DNA of 64,000 bases from Kitasatospora albolonga (GCA_002082585.1 CP020563.1:4830001-4894000), one strand, 5' to 3'; positions 1-8,686 are shown, counted from the first letter of the stretch. Notes: generated from the letters alone by a model not told the origin. Numbers and translations: made by a program.

Positions 1-7
1 CCGGCCC

Positions 8-556
8 TCAGCTTCCGGTGGAGTAGAGCCGGGCGTCGCCCATGCGGGCGCGCAGCCGGACGAGTGAACGCGAGCACTGGCTCTTGACCGTGGACTCGCT
101 GCACCGCAGCAGCGCGGCGACCCGCTCCACGCTCAGGTCGTCCCAGTACCGCAGGACGACCATCGCCCGGGCCCGGGGCGGGAGTTCGTCGAGCAGGGCG
201 AGCAGGGTGACGCGGAGATCGGCGTGGGCCGCCGGATTGGGCTGCGGGCGGGGTGCGTTGGACCGATGGGCGAGCACGTCCCTCACCGTGCGGCGGCGTT
301 CGGCCACATAGGTGCGGACGAGGACGGTCTTGGCGTAGGCGTCGAGGTTGTCCGCCCGGCTCGCCCGGCGCCAGTGCTGGAACAGCTTGGCGAGGGTCGT
401 CTGCGTCAGGTCCTTCGCGCCTTCCACGTTTCCGCAGAGCAGGTAGGCCGTCCGGTACAGCCGCCGCTGCCCGTCCCGCGCGTACGCCTCGAACGCGGCG
501 CTGTCGCCGTCCGCCCCGCCGGGCCCCGCTCCACCGGGCTCCGCCCCTGCCGGCAT
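8..556 (-). CDS. SigE-family (ECF-like) RNA polymerase sigma factor
   Basis: A 182-aa sigma factor that would direct RNA polymerase to a dedicated promoter set. Region 2 is recognisable around residues 30-85 (YLLCGNVEGAKDLTQTTLAK, then the basic RTYVAERRR segment). Region 4 lies at about 120-175 (LDELPPRARAMVVLRYWDDL and a helix-turn-helix ending STVKSQCSRSL). The ATG at 556 is preferred because AAGGGAGG lies 4 nt upstream. An in-frame GTG at 601 would add 15 residues with no better support. No anti-sigma gene adjoins it on the visible side. SigE-type sigma factors are common in Streptomyces and this one's regulon cannot be inferred. Confidence 0.88.
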   Translation of the reverse strand: MPAGAEPGGAGPGGADGDSAAFEAYARDGQRRLYRTAYLLCGNVEGAKDLTQTTLAKLFQHWRRASRADNLDAYAKTVLVRTYVAERRRTVRDVLAHRSNAPRPQPNPAAHADLRVTLLALLDELPPRARAMVVLRYWDDLSVERVAALLRCSESTVKSQCSRSLVRLRARMGDARLYSTGS

Positions 557-704
557 CCGCCCTCCCTTTCCTCGCTCACCCCTTACAGAGTTCGCGGGCA
601 CGGAAAAGGTTGAAGGCGAATCGCCATCGATTCGCGAGCCCGGTCCGCGGGACGGAACGTCTCACTCCGCGGTACGAACCTGGTGCCTCGCGGAGCGCCT
701 GTGC

Positions 705-717
705 TAGAACAACTGCC
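705..717 (+). promoter_or_regulatory. -10 box of probable leaderless promoter
   Basis: TAGAAC at 705-710 is followed seven nucleotides later by a GTG start, the spacing expected when transcription begins at the start codon. No convincing -35 hexamer was found. It would drive the leader ORF and the downstream sulfonate transport operon. Confidence 0.5.
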
Positions 718-792
718 GTGACAGTCGATCGTTTTCTGGTGGAGTGCCTCCACATCGATCTCTGCCGTGTGTCCAGCGCTTCCTGTTGCTGA
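718..792 (+). CDS. Leader peptide ending Cys-Cys, probable cysteine-responsive attenuator
   Basis: A 24-codon ORF (VTVDRFLVEC... ending SASCC) with four Cys codons, two of them immediately before the stop, located 236 nt upstream of the ABC permease. It has no Shine-Dalgarno and begins at the predicted transcription start. Leaderless short ORFs with cysteine runs are established attenuators of sulfur-assimilation operons in mycobacteria, and HxDLCRV-type leaders are familiar upstream of Streptomyces sulfur genes. Slow translation of the Cys codons when cysteine is scarce would change folding of the following hairpins. The ORF is seen directly; the regulatory role is inference supported by the operon it precedes. 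Confidence 0.72.
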   Translation: MTVDRFLVECLHIDLCRVSSASCC

Positions 793-804
793 AGCCCTGC
801 CCGC

Positions 805-840
805 GGCATCCTCGGTGATGCCCCGACACGTTGACACGTG
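805..840 (+). promoter_or_regulatory. Paired hairpins after the Cys leader ORF
   Basis: GGCATC (805-810) pairs with GATGCC (817-822) around a 6-nt loop, and CACGT (827-831) pairs with ACGTG (836-840) around TGAC. The first stem begins 12 nt after the leader stop, close enough to be affected by a ribosome stalled on the terminal Cys codons. From here to 1028 I see no further gene. Confidence 0.45.
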
Positions 841-1028
841 GACGCGCTGAGACACGCTGACGTCTCCGCCCCCGCTCTCCCCGTGTCTCTTTCCGCCTCC
901 CGGTGTGCGCACCCGTCGGCCGACTCTTCGGCGGGCCCACTCTCCTTGCCTTCCGGCGGTCGCCCGCGCCCGGCTCGCCCCTGAGCCCGGCGTTCCGTTC
1001 CGGCCCGCCCTCGTCCCCGGAGCCCTCC

Positions 1029-1904
1029 ATGACCACGCCCACTTCCGTACGGAAACGGGCTGCCGACGCCCCTGCCCCCGCCCCAGCCGTCGGGGCCGAG
1101 GGTCGGCGGCCGGAGCGCGGCGCCCGCCTGCGCCGCGTCGGGCTCCGGCTCGTCGCCCTCGCCACCCTGCTCGCGCTCTGGCAGCTGGTGGTCGTCCTCC
1201 AGCTCTGGTCGCCGGTCCTGGTGCCCTCGCCCGCTGCCGTGTGGAACGCGCTGCTGGAGACCTCCGGTACGCACGACGGAGTGCGCGGGTACCAGGGCCA
1301 CACCCTGATCGAGCACCTCGGCATCAGCCTGCGCCGCATCCTCATCGGGGCCGGGGCGGGTGTCGTCGCGGGGCTGGTCGTCGGTGTCCTGATGGGAACG
1401 CTGCCGTGGGTACGGGTGGTGCTGGAGCCCGCCGTGGCGTTCCTGCGTACCCTGCCGCCGCTCGCCTACTTCAGCCTGCTGATCATCTGGTTCGGCATCG
1501 ACGAGGCGCCCAAGCTCTGGCTGCTCGCCATCGCCGCGATGCCGCCGGTCGCCGTGGCCACCGCCTCCGCCGTCGCCTCCGCGCCGACCGCCCTGGTGGA
1601 GGCGGCGCGGGCGATCGGGGCCCGGCGCGGGCAGGTCGTGACGTCGGTCGTGCTGCCGTCCGCGCTGCCCGAGATCCTGGTCGGCGTCCGCCTCGCCTTC
1701 GGCATCGCGTACTCCTCGGTGGTGGCCGCCGAGACGGTCAACGGCCTGCCGGGCATCGGCGGTCTGATCCGCGACGCCCAGCGCTACAACCAGTCGGACA
1801 CCGTCATCCTCGGCCTCTTCGCCATCGGCGTCTCCGGCCTGCTCATCGACGCCGGGCTACGGGTGCTGTCGGACCGGCTCGCCCCGTGGCGACGCCACGC
1901 GTAA
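1029..1904 (+). CDS. ABC transporter permease, taurine/alkanesulfonate type (SsuC/TauC-like)
   Basis: A 291-aa inner-membrane permease of the BPD_transp_1 family. A short basic N-terminus is followed by about six hydrophobic segments (residues ~35-60, 95-125, 130-160 and onward). The cytoplasmic EAA loop is visible as EAARAIGARRGQ...LPSALPEIL, the contact for the ATPase. The ATG at 1029 is chosen because the longer reading frame from 903 adds only Pro/Arg-rich residues. It is the first structural gene after the Cys leader and is followed by the binding protein, ATPase and dioxygenase. The set points to uptake of an organosulfonate or sulfate ester; nitrate or another oxyanion is the main alternative for this subfamily. 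Confidence 0.88.
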   Translation: MTTPTSVRKRAADAPAPAPAVGAEGRRPERGARLRRVGLRLVALATLLALWQLVVVLQLWSPVLVPSPAAVWNALLETSGTHDGVRGYQGHTLIEHLGISLRRILIGAGAGVVAGLVVGVLMGTLPWVRVVLEPAVAFLRTLPPLAYFSLLIIWFGIDEAPKLWLLAIAAMPPVAVATASAVASAPTALVEAARAIGARRGQVVTSVVLPSALPEILVGVRLAFGIAYSSVVAAETVNGLPGIGGLIRDAQRYNQSDTVILGLFAIGVSGLLIDAGLRVLSDRLAPWRRHA

Positions 1905-1956
1905 GCCCACCCGCTCTCCCTTCCCTCTCATTCCCTCCCGTACGAAGGAAACACAC

Positions 1957-3009
1957 ATGGCCGGAACACGCGGTTGGCTCCGCCTCTCCTCGACCGTCGC
2001 GGCACTCGGAGCCCTGGTGGCGGTGACGGCCTGCGGCGGAGGCGGGTCCGCCGACGGGGGCAAGGGCGGCGACAAGACGATACGCATCGCCTACCAGGCG
2101 TTCCCCAGCGGCGACCTGATCGTCAAGGAGAAGGGCTGGCTGGAGAAGGCGCTCCCCGGCTACGACATCAAGTGGACCAAGTTCGACTCGGGCGCCAGCA
2201 TCAACACCGCCTTCGTGGCCGGTTCCGTGGACCTCGCGGCCATCGGCTCCAGCCCGGTCGCCCGGGGTCTCTCCGAGCCGCTGAACATCCCGTACCAGGT
2301 CACCTGGGTGCTCGACGTGGCCGGGGAGAACGAGGCGCTCGTCGCCCGTAACGGCTCCGGCATCACCTCCGTCAAGGACCTGGCGGGCAAGAAGGTCGCG
2401 ACGCCGTTCAGCTCCACCTCGCACTACAGCCTGCTCGCGGCCCTCGACCAGGCCGGGGTGGACGCCTCGAAGGTCCAGCTCCTGGACCTGGAGCCGCAGG
2501 ACATCCTGGCCGCCTGGACGCGCGGCGACATCGACGCCACGTACGTCTGGCTGCCCACCCTGGAGGAGCTGAAGAAGACCGGCAAGGTGCTCGTCTCCAG
2601 CCGCGAACTCGCCGCCGCGGGCAAGCCCACCCTCGACCTCGGCGTCGCCGCCACCAGCTTCCTCAAGGCCCACCCCGACGTGCTGCCCGCCTGGCGCAAG
2701 GCCCAGGCCCAGGCGCTCGACCTGATCCACGACGACCCGGACGCCGCGTCCGCCGCCGTCGGCAAGCAGCTCGGCATCAGCCCGGCCGAGGCGGGCGCCC
2801 AGCTCCAGCAGGGCATCTTCCTCAAGCCGGCCGAGCAGGCCGACGCGAAGTGGCTCGGCACCCCCGGCAAGGTCGGCGGCCTCGCCGACAACCTGCACAG
2901 CGCGGCGCGGTTCCTGGTCGACCAGAAGCAGATCGACGCCGCGCCCGACCTGGAGAAGCTGCGGAAGTCCATCCACGTGGAGGGGCTCACCGATGCCGTC
3001 GCTCCCTGA
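1957..3009 (+). CDS. ABC transporter substrate-binding lipoprotein, taurine/sulfonate type (TauA/SsuA-like)
   Basis: A 350-aa lipoprotein. The n-region has two Arg, followed by a hydrophobic stretch and a lipobox ending VTAC with Cys26, then a Gly/Ser linker. The mature domain begins KTIRIAYQAFPSGDL and has the NMT1/SsuA-type periplasmic fold pattern (IGSSPVARGLSEPLNIPYQV, then DLAGKKVATPFSSTSHYSLL). It would be anchored outside the membrane and deliver substrate to the permease encoded 52 nt upstream. The C-terminus overlaps the ATPase start by 17 nt, indicating translational coupling. Substrate identity (taurine, alkanesulfonate, aryl sulfate) cannot be read from sequence alone. Confidence 0.88.
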   Translation: MAGTRGWLRLSSTVAALGALVAVTACGGGGSADGGKGGDKTIRIAYQAFPSGDLIVKEKGWLEKALPGYDIKWTKFDSGASINTAFVAGSVDLAAIGSSPVARGLSEPLNIPYQVTWVLDVAGENEALVARNGSGITSVKDLAGKKVATPFSSTSHYSLLAALDQAGVDASKVQLLDLEPQDILAAWTRGDIDATYVWLPTLEELKKTGKVLVSSRELAAAGKPTLDLGVAATSFLKAHPDVLPAWRKAQAQALDLIHDDPDAASAAVGKQLGISPAEAGAQLQQGIFLKPAEQADAKWLGTPGKVGGLADNLHSAARFLVDQKQIDAAPDLEKLRKSIHVEGLTDAVAP

Positions 3010-3820
3010 CACGGACGCCGCGAGGGCTCCACAGCAACGTGAATCCGCCGCCGTCGTCTCCGTACGCGAGGTCGAGCACACCTACGGCGGCAAGGGCCGG
3101 GGCGCGACCCCCGTGACCGCCCTCGGGCCGGTCTCCCTGGAGATCCCGGCCGGGGAGTTCCTCGTCCTCGTCGGCCCCTCCGGCTGCGGCAAGAGCACCC
3201 TGCTCCGCCTGATCGCGGGCTTCGAGCGGGCGTCCTCGGGCGAGGTCGAGGTGTTCGGCGAGCGCCCCGAGCCCGGGAACCAGGCGGGCATCGTCTTCCA
3301 GCAGCCCCGCCTCTTCCCGTGGCGCACGGTCGGCGACAACGTCGGGCTCGCGCTGAAGTACGCGGGCGTCCCCCGGGCCGAACGGGCGGAGCGCACCGCC
3401 GGGTTGCTGGAGCGCGTCGGCCTCGCGGACACCGCGGACCGCCGCGTCTGGCAGATCTCGGGCGGCCAGCAGCAGCGGGTGGCCATCGCCCGCGCGCTGG
3501 CGGGCGGGAAGCGGCTGCTGCTGCTCGACGAACCCTTCGCCGCGCTCGACGCGCTGACCCGGGAGCGGCTCCAGGAGGACCTGCGCACGGTCTCCGCCGA
3601 GACCGGGACCACCTCGGTCTTCGTCACCCACAGCGTGGACGAGGCGGTGTTCCTCGGCACCCGCACGGTGGTGCTCAGCGCGCGGCCGGGGCAGGTCGCC
3701 CTGGACCTCCCCATCGGCCTGCCGCGCTCCGGGACCGGCCCCGACGAACTGCGCGGGCTGCCGGAGTACGCCGCGCTGCGCGCCGAGATCGGTACGGCGG
3801 TACGCGACGCGGCCCGCTGA
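2993..3820 (+). CDS. ABC transporter ATP-binding protein (SsuB/TauB-like)
   Basis: A 275-aa ATPase that energises the sulfonate-type importer. Walker A is GPSGCGKST at residues 61-69, the Q-loop is FQQPRLFPW, the signature is ISGGQQQR, Walker B is LLLLDEPFAALD and the H-loop His is in FVTHSVDEAVFL. Length and motif spacing are those of the SsuB/TauB/NrtD group. Its start lies inside the 3' end of the binding-protein gene (17-nt overlap), so the two are probably translated together. Confidence 0.9.
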   Translation: MPSLPDTDAARAPQQRESAAVVSVREVEHTYGGKGRGATPVTALGPVSLEIPAGEFLVLVGPSGCGKSTLLRLIAGFERASSGEVEVFGERPEPGNQAGIVFQQPRLFPWRTVGDNVGLALKYAGVPRAERAERTAGLLERVGLADTADRRVWQISGGQQQRVAIARALAGGKRLLLLDEPFAALDALTRERLQEDLRTVSAETGTTSVFVTHSVDEAVFLGTRTVVLSARPGQVALDLPIGLPRSGTGPDELRGLPEYAALRAEIGTAVRDAAR

Positions 3821-3852
3821 CGTACCCGTACGACCACCGAGCGAGGAGAACC

Positions 3853-4776
3853 ATGACCCTCACGACCGCCCCCGCCCTCCGCGACCACCGCATCCCCGCC
3901 GACGGCCTCTACGAGGGCCCGCGCACCCTGCGCCGCGTCCCGGAGGGGTGGACGGACCGACCGTACGAGCTCTTCGAGCTGGTGCCGCGCGGCCGGGTGA
4001 TCGGCGCCGAGATCCACGGCGTCGACCTGTCCCGCCCCCTGGAACCGGCCGTGCGCGCCGAGCTGGACCGGGCGCTGCTGGAGTGGAAGGTGCTGTTCTT
4101 CCGGGAGCAGCACCTCACCTCGCTCCAGCAGCGGGCGTTCGCCGGGCACTGGGGCGAGCTGGAGACCAACCCGCTGCTCGCGACCGGCGACGACCCGGAG
4201 GTGGCCCGCCTCGACCGCACCGAGGTCCCCACCTTCGAGAACGTCTGGCACGCGGACGTCACCTTCCGCGAGCGCCCGGCGCTCGGCGCGGTCCTCCAGC
4301 TGCGCGAGGTCCCGCCGGTGGGCGGGGACACGCTGTGGGCGGACATGGCGGCGGCGTACGACAACCTGCCCGAGGAGGTGAAGGAGCGCATCGAGGGGGC
4401 GCGGGCGGTGCACGACTTCATCCCCGGGTTCTCCCGCTTCTCCCCGCCGGAGCGGCTGGCCCCGCTCCAGGAGCGGTTCCCGCCGGTCGAGCACCCGGTG
4501 GTGCGGCGCCACCCGGTCACGGGCCGCCGGACGATCTTCGTCAACGCGTCCTTCACCACCCGGATCGTGGGCTTCGAGCAGGAGGAGAGCGACCGCCTCC
4601 TGCGCCTGCTGTTCCAGCAGGCGCACGCGCCGGAGTTCCAGGTGCGGTACGGCTGGCGGGCGGGCGATGTCGCATTCTGGGACAACCGGGCCACCCAGCA
4701 CTACGCGGTCAACGACTACGCCCCGCACCGCCGGATCGCGGAACGGGTGGCCATCGCGGGGGACCGCCCCCACTGA
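3853..4776 (+). CDS. TauD/TfdA-family Fe(II)/2-oxoglutarate dioxygenase
   Basis: A 307-aa cytoplasmic non-haem iron dioxygenase that would hydroxylate an imported sulfonate or sulfate ester so that sulfite or sulfate is released, using 2-oxoglutarate and O2. The iron triad is H133-x-D135 (NVWHADVTF) and H283 (RATQHYAV), and the 2-oxoglutarate-binding Arg is R294 in HRRIAERV. GAGGAGAA lies just upstream of the ATG at 3853. It is the last gene of the ABC operon, 32 nt after the ATPase, which supports organosulfur use. Alkylsulfatase-type (AtsK) and taurine-type (TauD) activities are both possible. Confidence 0.88.
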   Translation: MTLTTAPALRDHRIPADGLYEGPRTLRRVPEGWTDRPYELFELVPRGRVIGAEIHGVDLSRPLEPAVRAELDRALLEWKVLFFREQHLTSLQQRAFAGHWGELETNPLLATGDDPEVARLDRTEVPTFENVWHADVTFRERPALGAVLQLREVPPVGGDTLWADMAAAYDNLPEEVKERIEGARAVHDFIPGFSRFSPPERLAPLQERFPPVEHPVVRRHPVTGRRTIFVNASFTTRIVGFEQEESDRLLRLLFQQAHAPEFQVRYGWRAGDVAFWDNRATQHYAVNDYAPHRRIAERVAIAGDRPH

Positions 4777-4806
4777 CGTACGGGGGCGGGCTGCTTGAAT
4801 GGAAGG
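4773..4806 (+). promoter_or_regulatory. Candidate leaderless promoter of menG
   Basis: CTGACG (4773-4778), a 16-nt spacer, TTGAAT (4795-4800) and then six nucleotides to the GTG at 4807. No separate Shine-Dalgarno at a usable distance is present. The -35 overlaps the stop codon of the dioxygenase gene. Confidence 0.4.
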
Positions 4807-5499
4807 GTGACCCGAGCCTCCCTGGACAAGCAGCCGCACGAAGTCGCCTCGATGTTCGACGGTGTGGCGGCCAACTACGACCTGACCAACGACGTGATCT
4901 CGCTGGGCCAGGCCCGACTGTGGCGCAAGGCGGTCGCGGCGGCGGTCGACGCCCGCCCCGCGCAGAAGATCCTCGACCTGGCGGCGGGCACCGCGACCTC
5001 CTCGCAGCCCTTCGCCCGGGCCGGCGCCTATGTCGTCCCGTGCGACTTCTCGCTCGGCATGCTGGAGGTGGGCAAGCGCCGCCACCCGTGGATGCCGTTC
5101 ACGGCGGGTGACGGGATGCGGCTGCCGTTCAAGGACGAGGTGTTCGACACCGTCACGATCTCCTTCGGCCTGCGCAACATCCAGGACACCGAGACCGCGC
5201 TCCGCGAGCTGTACCGGGTGACGAAGCCGGGCGGCCGGGTCGTGATCTGCGAGTTCTCGCAGCCGACGTGGGCCCCGTTCCGCACGGTGTACACGGAGTA
5301 CCTGATGCGCGCGCTCCCGCCCACCGCACGGGCGGTCGCCTCCAACCCGGACGCGTACGTCTATCTCGCCGAGTCCATCCGCGCCTGGCCCGACCAGCCC
5401 GGCCTCGCCGCACTCCTGCAGAAGGCGGGCTGGTCGAAGGTGGCGTGGCGCAACCTGACCGGCGGCGTGGTGGCCCTGCACCGGGCCACCCGCGCCTGA
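4807..5499 (+). CDS. menG: Demethylmenaquinone C-methyltransferase (MenG/UbiE)
   Basis: A 230-aa SAM-dependent methyltransferase catalysing the last step of menaquinone ring assembly. The family N-terminus is clear ([20 protein letters not shown]), followed by the SAM-binding loop [19 protein letters not shown], the acidic [14 protein letters not shown] segment, and the UbiE signature [20 protein letters not shown]. The GTG at 4807 gives the conserved beginning [10 protein letters not shown]; the upstream in-frame TTG at 4795 overlaps the presumed -10 box. The neighbouring geranylgeranyl-reductase-type gene and the downstream nuo operon fit a menaquinone/respiration neighbourhood. Confidence 0.92.
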   Translation: MTRASLDKQPHEVASMFDGVAANYDLTNDVISLGQARLWRKAVAAAVDARPAQKILDLAAGTATSSQPFARAGAYVVPCDFSLGMLEVGKRRHPWMPFTAGDGMRLPFKDEVFDTVTISFGLRNIQDTETALRELYRVTKPGGRVVICEFSQPTWAPFRTVYTEYLMRALPPTARAVASNPDAYVYLAESIRAWPDQPGLAALLQKAGWSKVAWRNLTGGVVALHRATRA

Positions 5500-5512
5500 G
5501 CCTTCCCGGTCG

Positions 5513-6043
5513 CTACAACTCCAGCCGGAAGCAGTACGCCTCCAGACCGCTGCTGGTGGTGAACGTCTCCGCCTGCCGCATCCCGAGCCGCTCCGCCACT
5601 GCGATCGACCGGGCGTTGCGGGAGTTCACCATCGCGACGACGTCCGGCACCCCCGCCGCCCGCAGCCGCTCCAGCGTGGTGCGGGCGGCGGCGGTGGCGT
5701 ACCCCCGGCCCCAGGCCGCACGCGCCAGCCGCCAGCCGATCTCGATCGCGCCGACCGGACCGAAGTGCGTATGCGGCCACGGCTGTGCGCCCGTGAAGCC
5801 GAGCACGGTGTCATCCTCGTCGGTGAGGGTCCACAGGCAGTACCCGAGCTCCGCGTCGTGCCGCCGCTGGCGCGCGGTGAGCTCCTCGTAGACGGAGAAC
5901 TCCGCGCTCCGGCCGCCGTGGAACTCCATCACCTCGGGGTCGTCGAAGATCCGGTGCCAGACCAGGGTGTCCTCGTCGGTCGGTACGCGCAGGCGTACGG
6001 GGGGAGCGGGGGCGGTGGGCGGCGGAACAGGTGCTATCGACAT
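5513..6043 (-). CDS. GNAT-family N-acetyltransferase (RimJ/RimL-like)
   Basis: A 176-aa acetyl-CoA-dependent acetyltransferase. The RimJ/RimL pattern is visible: VRLRVPTDEDTLVWHRIFDDPEV near the N-terminus, GAIEIGWRLARAAWGRGYAT containing the acetyl-CoA pyrophosphate loop, and the closing NARSIAVAERLGMRQ motif. The start at 6043 has GAAGGG upstream; a longer frame to 6208 reads into the divergent promoter region and is not supported. It converges with menG, only 13 nt apart. The substrate (ribosomal protein N-terminus or small molecule) is unknown. Confidence 0.85.
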   Translation of the reverse strand: MSIAPVPPPTAPAPPVRLRVPTDEDTLVWHRIFDDPEVMEFHGGRSAEFSVYEELTARQRRHDAELGYCLWTLTDEDDTVLGFTGAQPWPHTHFGPVGAIEIGWRLARAAWGRGYATAAARTTLERLRAAGVPDVVAMVNSRNARSIAVAERLGMRQAETFTTSSGLEAYCFRLEL

Positions 6044-6080
6044 GAGGGAGCCCTTCGGAGGGTTGTTCAGCAGGCCCCCA

Positions 6081-6086
6081 TAGACT
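6081..6086 (+). promoter_or_regulatory. -10-like TAGACT upstream of the flavoprotein gene
   Basis: TAGACT lies 54 nt before the GTG start at 6141, within the divergent region to the GNAT gene. No -35 at standard spacing was found. Confidence 0.35.
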
Positions 6087-6140
6087 GCACGGGACATGTG
6101 CCGCGCGGCACGCGAATTCGAGTCTTCGGGAGATCCGACC

Positions 6141-7424
6141 GTGACCGAGCCCCTCTCCGAGCACAGCGCGGACGTGATCGTCGTCGGAGCGGGCCCAGCC
6201 GGCTCCACGACCGCGTACTACCTCGCCAAGGCCGGACTCGACGTCCTGCTCCTGGAAAAGACGGCCTTCCCCCGGGAGAAGGTCTGCGGCGACGGCCTCA
6301 CACCGCGCGCCACGAAACAGCTCGTCGCCATGGGGATCGACATCTCCGAAGAGGCGGGCTGGCTGCGCAACAAGGGCCTGCGCATCATCGGCGGCGGTGT
6401 CCGGCTCCAGCTGGACTGGCCGGATCTCGCCTCCTACCCGGACTACGGGCTGGTCCGTAAGCGCGACGACTTCGACGAGCAGCTCGCCCAGCAGGCGCAG
6501 AAGGCCGGCGCCCGCCTCTACGAGCGCTGCAACGTGGGCGCCCCGATCCGGGACGAGCGCACCGGCCGGATCACCGGCGTGGAGACGCGGGTCGGTGAGG
6601 AGAAGACCCCGGTCACCTTCCACGCCCCGCTCGTCGTCGCCGCCGACGGCAACTCGACCCGGCTCTCCCTCGCGATGGGCCTGCACCGCCGCGAGGACCG
6701 CCCGATGGGCGTCGCCGTGCGGACGTACTTCACCTCGCCCCGCCACGACGACGACTACCTGGAATCCTGGCTGGAACTGTGGGACAAGCGCGGCGCCCAG
6801 GACCGGCTGCTGCCCGGCTACGGCTGGATCTTCGGCATGGGCGACGGCACCTCCAACGTGGGCCTCGGCATCCTCAACTCCTCCTCCGCCTTCAAGGAGC
6901 TGGACTGGCGCGAGGTCCTCAAGGCGTGGTGCGCCTCCATGCCGGAGGAGTGGGGCTTCACCCCGGAGAACATGACGATCCCGATCCGGGGCGCCGCTCT
7001 CCCCATGGCCTTCAACCGCCAGCCGCACTACACCAAGGGCCTCCTCCTCGTCGGGGACGCGGGCGGCATGGTCAACCCGTTCAACGGCGAGGGCATCGCG
7101 TACGCCATGGAGTCGGGCCAGATCGCGGCCGACGTCATCGTCCAGGCCCACGCCCGCGCCACCCCCGCCCAGCGCGAACTGGCCCTGAACAACTACCCGA
7201 AGGTGCTCAAGGAGACCTACGGCGGCTACTACACGATGGGCCGCGCCTTCGTGAAGCTGATCGGCAACCCGAAGGTCATGAAGGTCGCCACCCAGCGCGG
7301 CCTGACGCACCCGCTGCTGATGAAGTTCACGCTGAAGATGCTGGCCAACCTGACCGACCCGCAGGGCGGCGACGCGATGGACCGCATCATCAACGGGCTG
7401 TCCAAGGTGGCCCCGAAAGCCTGA
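6141..7424 (+). CDS. Geranylgeranyl-reductase-family FAD oxidoreductase, candidate menaquinone reductase (MenJ-like)
   Basis: A 427-aa flavoprotein. The FAD-binding Rossmann motif VVGAGPAGSTTAYYLAKAG is at the N-terminus, the FPREKVCGDGLTPRA segment typical of the geranylgeranyl reductase family follows, and the second FAD motif GLLLVGDAGGMVNPFNGEGI sits near residue 310. The mycobacterial relative MenJ reduces one isoprene unit of the menaquinone side chain, and that role fits here given menG nearby and nuo downstream. GTG 6141 has GGGAG at a good distance; an upstream ATG at 6096 lacks one. Reduction of another polyprenyl lipid is the alternative. Confidence 0.85.
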   Translation: MTEPLSEHSADVIVVGAGPAGSTTAYYLAKAGLDVLLLEKTAFPREKVCGDGLTPRATKQLVAMGIDISEEAGWLRNKGLRIIGGGVRLQLDWPDLASYPDYGLVRKRDDFDEQLAQQAQKAGARLYERCNVGAPIRDERTGRITGVETRVGEEKTPVTFHAPLVVAADGNSTRLSLAMGLHRREDRPMGVAVRTYFTSPRHDDDYLESWLELWDKRGAQDRLLPGYGWIFGMGDGTSNVGLGILNSSSAFKELDWREVLKAWCASMPEEWGFTPENMTIPIRGAALPMAFNRQPHYTKGLLLVGDAGGMVNPFNGEGIAYAMESGQIAADVIVQAHARATPAQRELALNNYPKVLKETYGGYYTMGRAFVKLIGNPKVMKVATQRGLTHPLLMKFTLKMLANLTDPQGGDAMDRIINGLSKVAPKA

Positions 7425-7434
7425 GGCCCGCCGG

Positions 7435-8310
7435 ATGTCCGTCCCGCTGCTCCGCCCCTTCACCCCCGCCGACCTCCCGGCGGTCCTGGCCCTGATCGAC
7501 GAGGACCGGCTCCCCGGCCAGCCGCGCGCCACGCCCGAGCTGTTCGCGGAGGCGTCGAAGGGGAGCACGGAGGCGGACGGCCACTGGTGGGGCGCGTACG
7601 AGGCGCCGGAGGTCCAGGTGGCGGTCGGCTCCGGCGGCAGGGTCGTCGGGGCGGTCGCCTGCGCCCGGCGTACGGAGGACGGGACGGGCCTGATCCCGTG
7701 GCTGCACTGCCGGGAGGACGCGGCGGTGGCCGACACGCTGCTCGCCCACGCCGCGGTGGTCCTGCCGTCAGCGGGCCCGGTCGACGCGTTCCCGTTCGCC
7801 ACCGCGCTCACCCAGGGCCTCGAAGGGCTCCCGGCCGGCCACCGCCCCGTGACCCACGCGGCGTTGGAGCGCGCCGGTTACGCCGGGGAACGCCTCTGGC
7901 GCTATATGCGCGCCGACCTCCCCCGCCCCGGCCTGCCCCGCGCCGAGGGCGTACGGGTGGGCCCCGCGCCGGACCGAGGGGCCGCACAGCGCCTGGAGGT
8001 CGTACGGGACGGACGGCCCGTGGCCGAGGCGGTGATCGGCCACCCGGTGCAGGGGATCGGCGTTCTGTGGTGGATCGAGGTCGAGGAGGCGGTACGGGGA
8101 CACGGCCTCGGCCGCGCCCTGCTCGGCTCCGCCCTCGACGCGCTCGGCGGACTCGGCGCCACACAGGCGGTCCTGTACGTGGACGACGACGAGCCCCCGG
8201 GCGGCGAGCGCGACCGTACGGCGGCCAACCGGCTGTACGCGTCGGCGGGGTTCGCGGAGGTGGACCACGTGTGGTCGTACGCCCTGAGGGACGCGACCGC
8301 CCGGCCCTGA
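7435..8310 (+). CDS. GNAT-family N-acetyltransferase with two-part architecture
   Basis: A 291-aa protein. The C-terminal half carries a standard GNAT core, with VLWWIEVEEAVRGHGLGRALL containing the RGHGLGRA acetyl-CoA loop and the NRLYASAGFAEVDHVW terminal motif. The N-terminal half (RPFTPADLPAVLALIDEDR...) resembles a degenerate GNAT repeat, as in tandem GNAT proteins such as mycothiol synthase. It starts 11 nt after the flavoprotein stop and is probably co-transcribed. No catalytic residues identify its substrate. Confidence 0.8.
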   Translation: MSVPLLRPFTPADLPAVLALIDEDRLPGQPRATPELFAEASKGSTEADGHWWGAYEAPEVQVAVGSGGRVVGAVACARRTEDGTGLIPWLHCREDAAVADTLLAHAAVVLPSAGPVDAFPFATALTQGLEGLPAGHRPVTHAALERAGYAGERLWRYMRADLPRPGLPRAEGVRVGPAPDRGAAQRLEVVRDGRPVAEAVIGHPVQGIGVLWWIEVEEAVRGHGLGRALLGSALDALGGLGATQAVLYVDDDEPPGGERDRTAANRLYASAGFAEVDHVWSYALRDATARP

Positions 8311-8686
8311 CACCGTCGCCGTACACGCCACCCGTATCACCCCACGCGCGATATGCGTCCGTGCGCGATAGGTGTCAACGCGCGGAGGCCCCTCCATCCT
8401 GATGTGTGTCCCCACCCTCCCCGGCCGCGACGAGGGGCGCCGCGACGCCGACCCGGCCCCCGCCAGGGGATAATCCCGGGCCCCCCACGTGATCGTGTGC
8501 GATGATTTGCGCGCCATCCCCGGTCGTCGGACAGTCCCGGACCGGCTGGTGCCCGCCCTCGCCCGTAGCGGCGGCACGCGGCGCCGTACGACACCTGTCT
8601 CCGCCGACCACCGCACACATCGAACGCGGACCGGCGGGGTACGGGACAAGCCGATACAGCGCTGCTCGACCCAAGGACAGACAGCC
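8311..8686. other. Intergenic region, 376 nt
   Basis: No gene is supported here. The octamer GCGCGATA occurs twice, 8 nt apart, near 8350-8371. A promoter for the small gene at 8687 must lie in the right half, but I cannot place a convincing -35/-10 pair. Confidence 0.5.
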
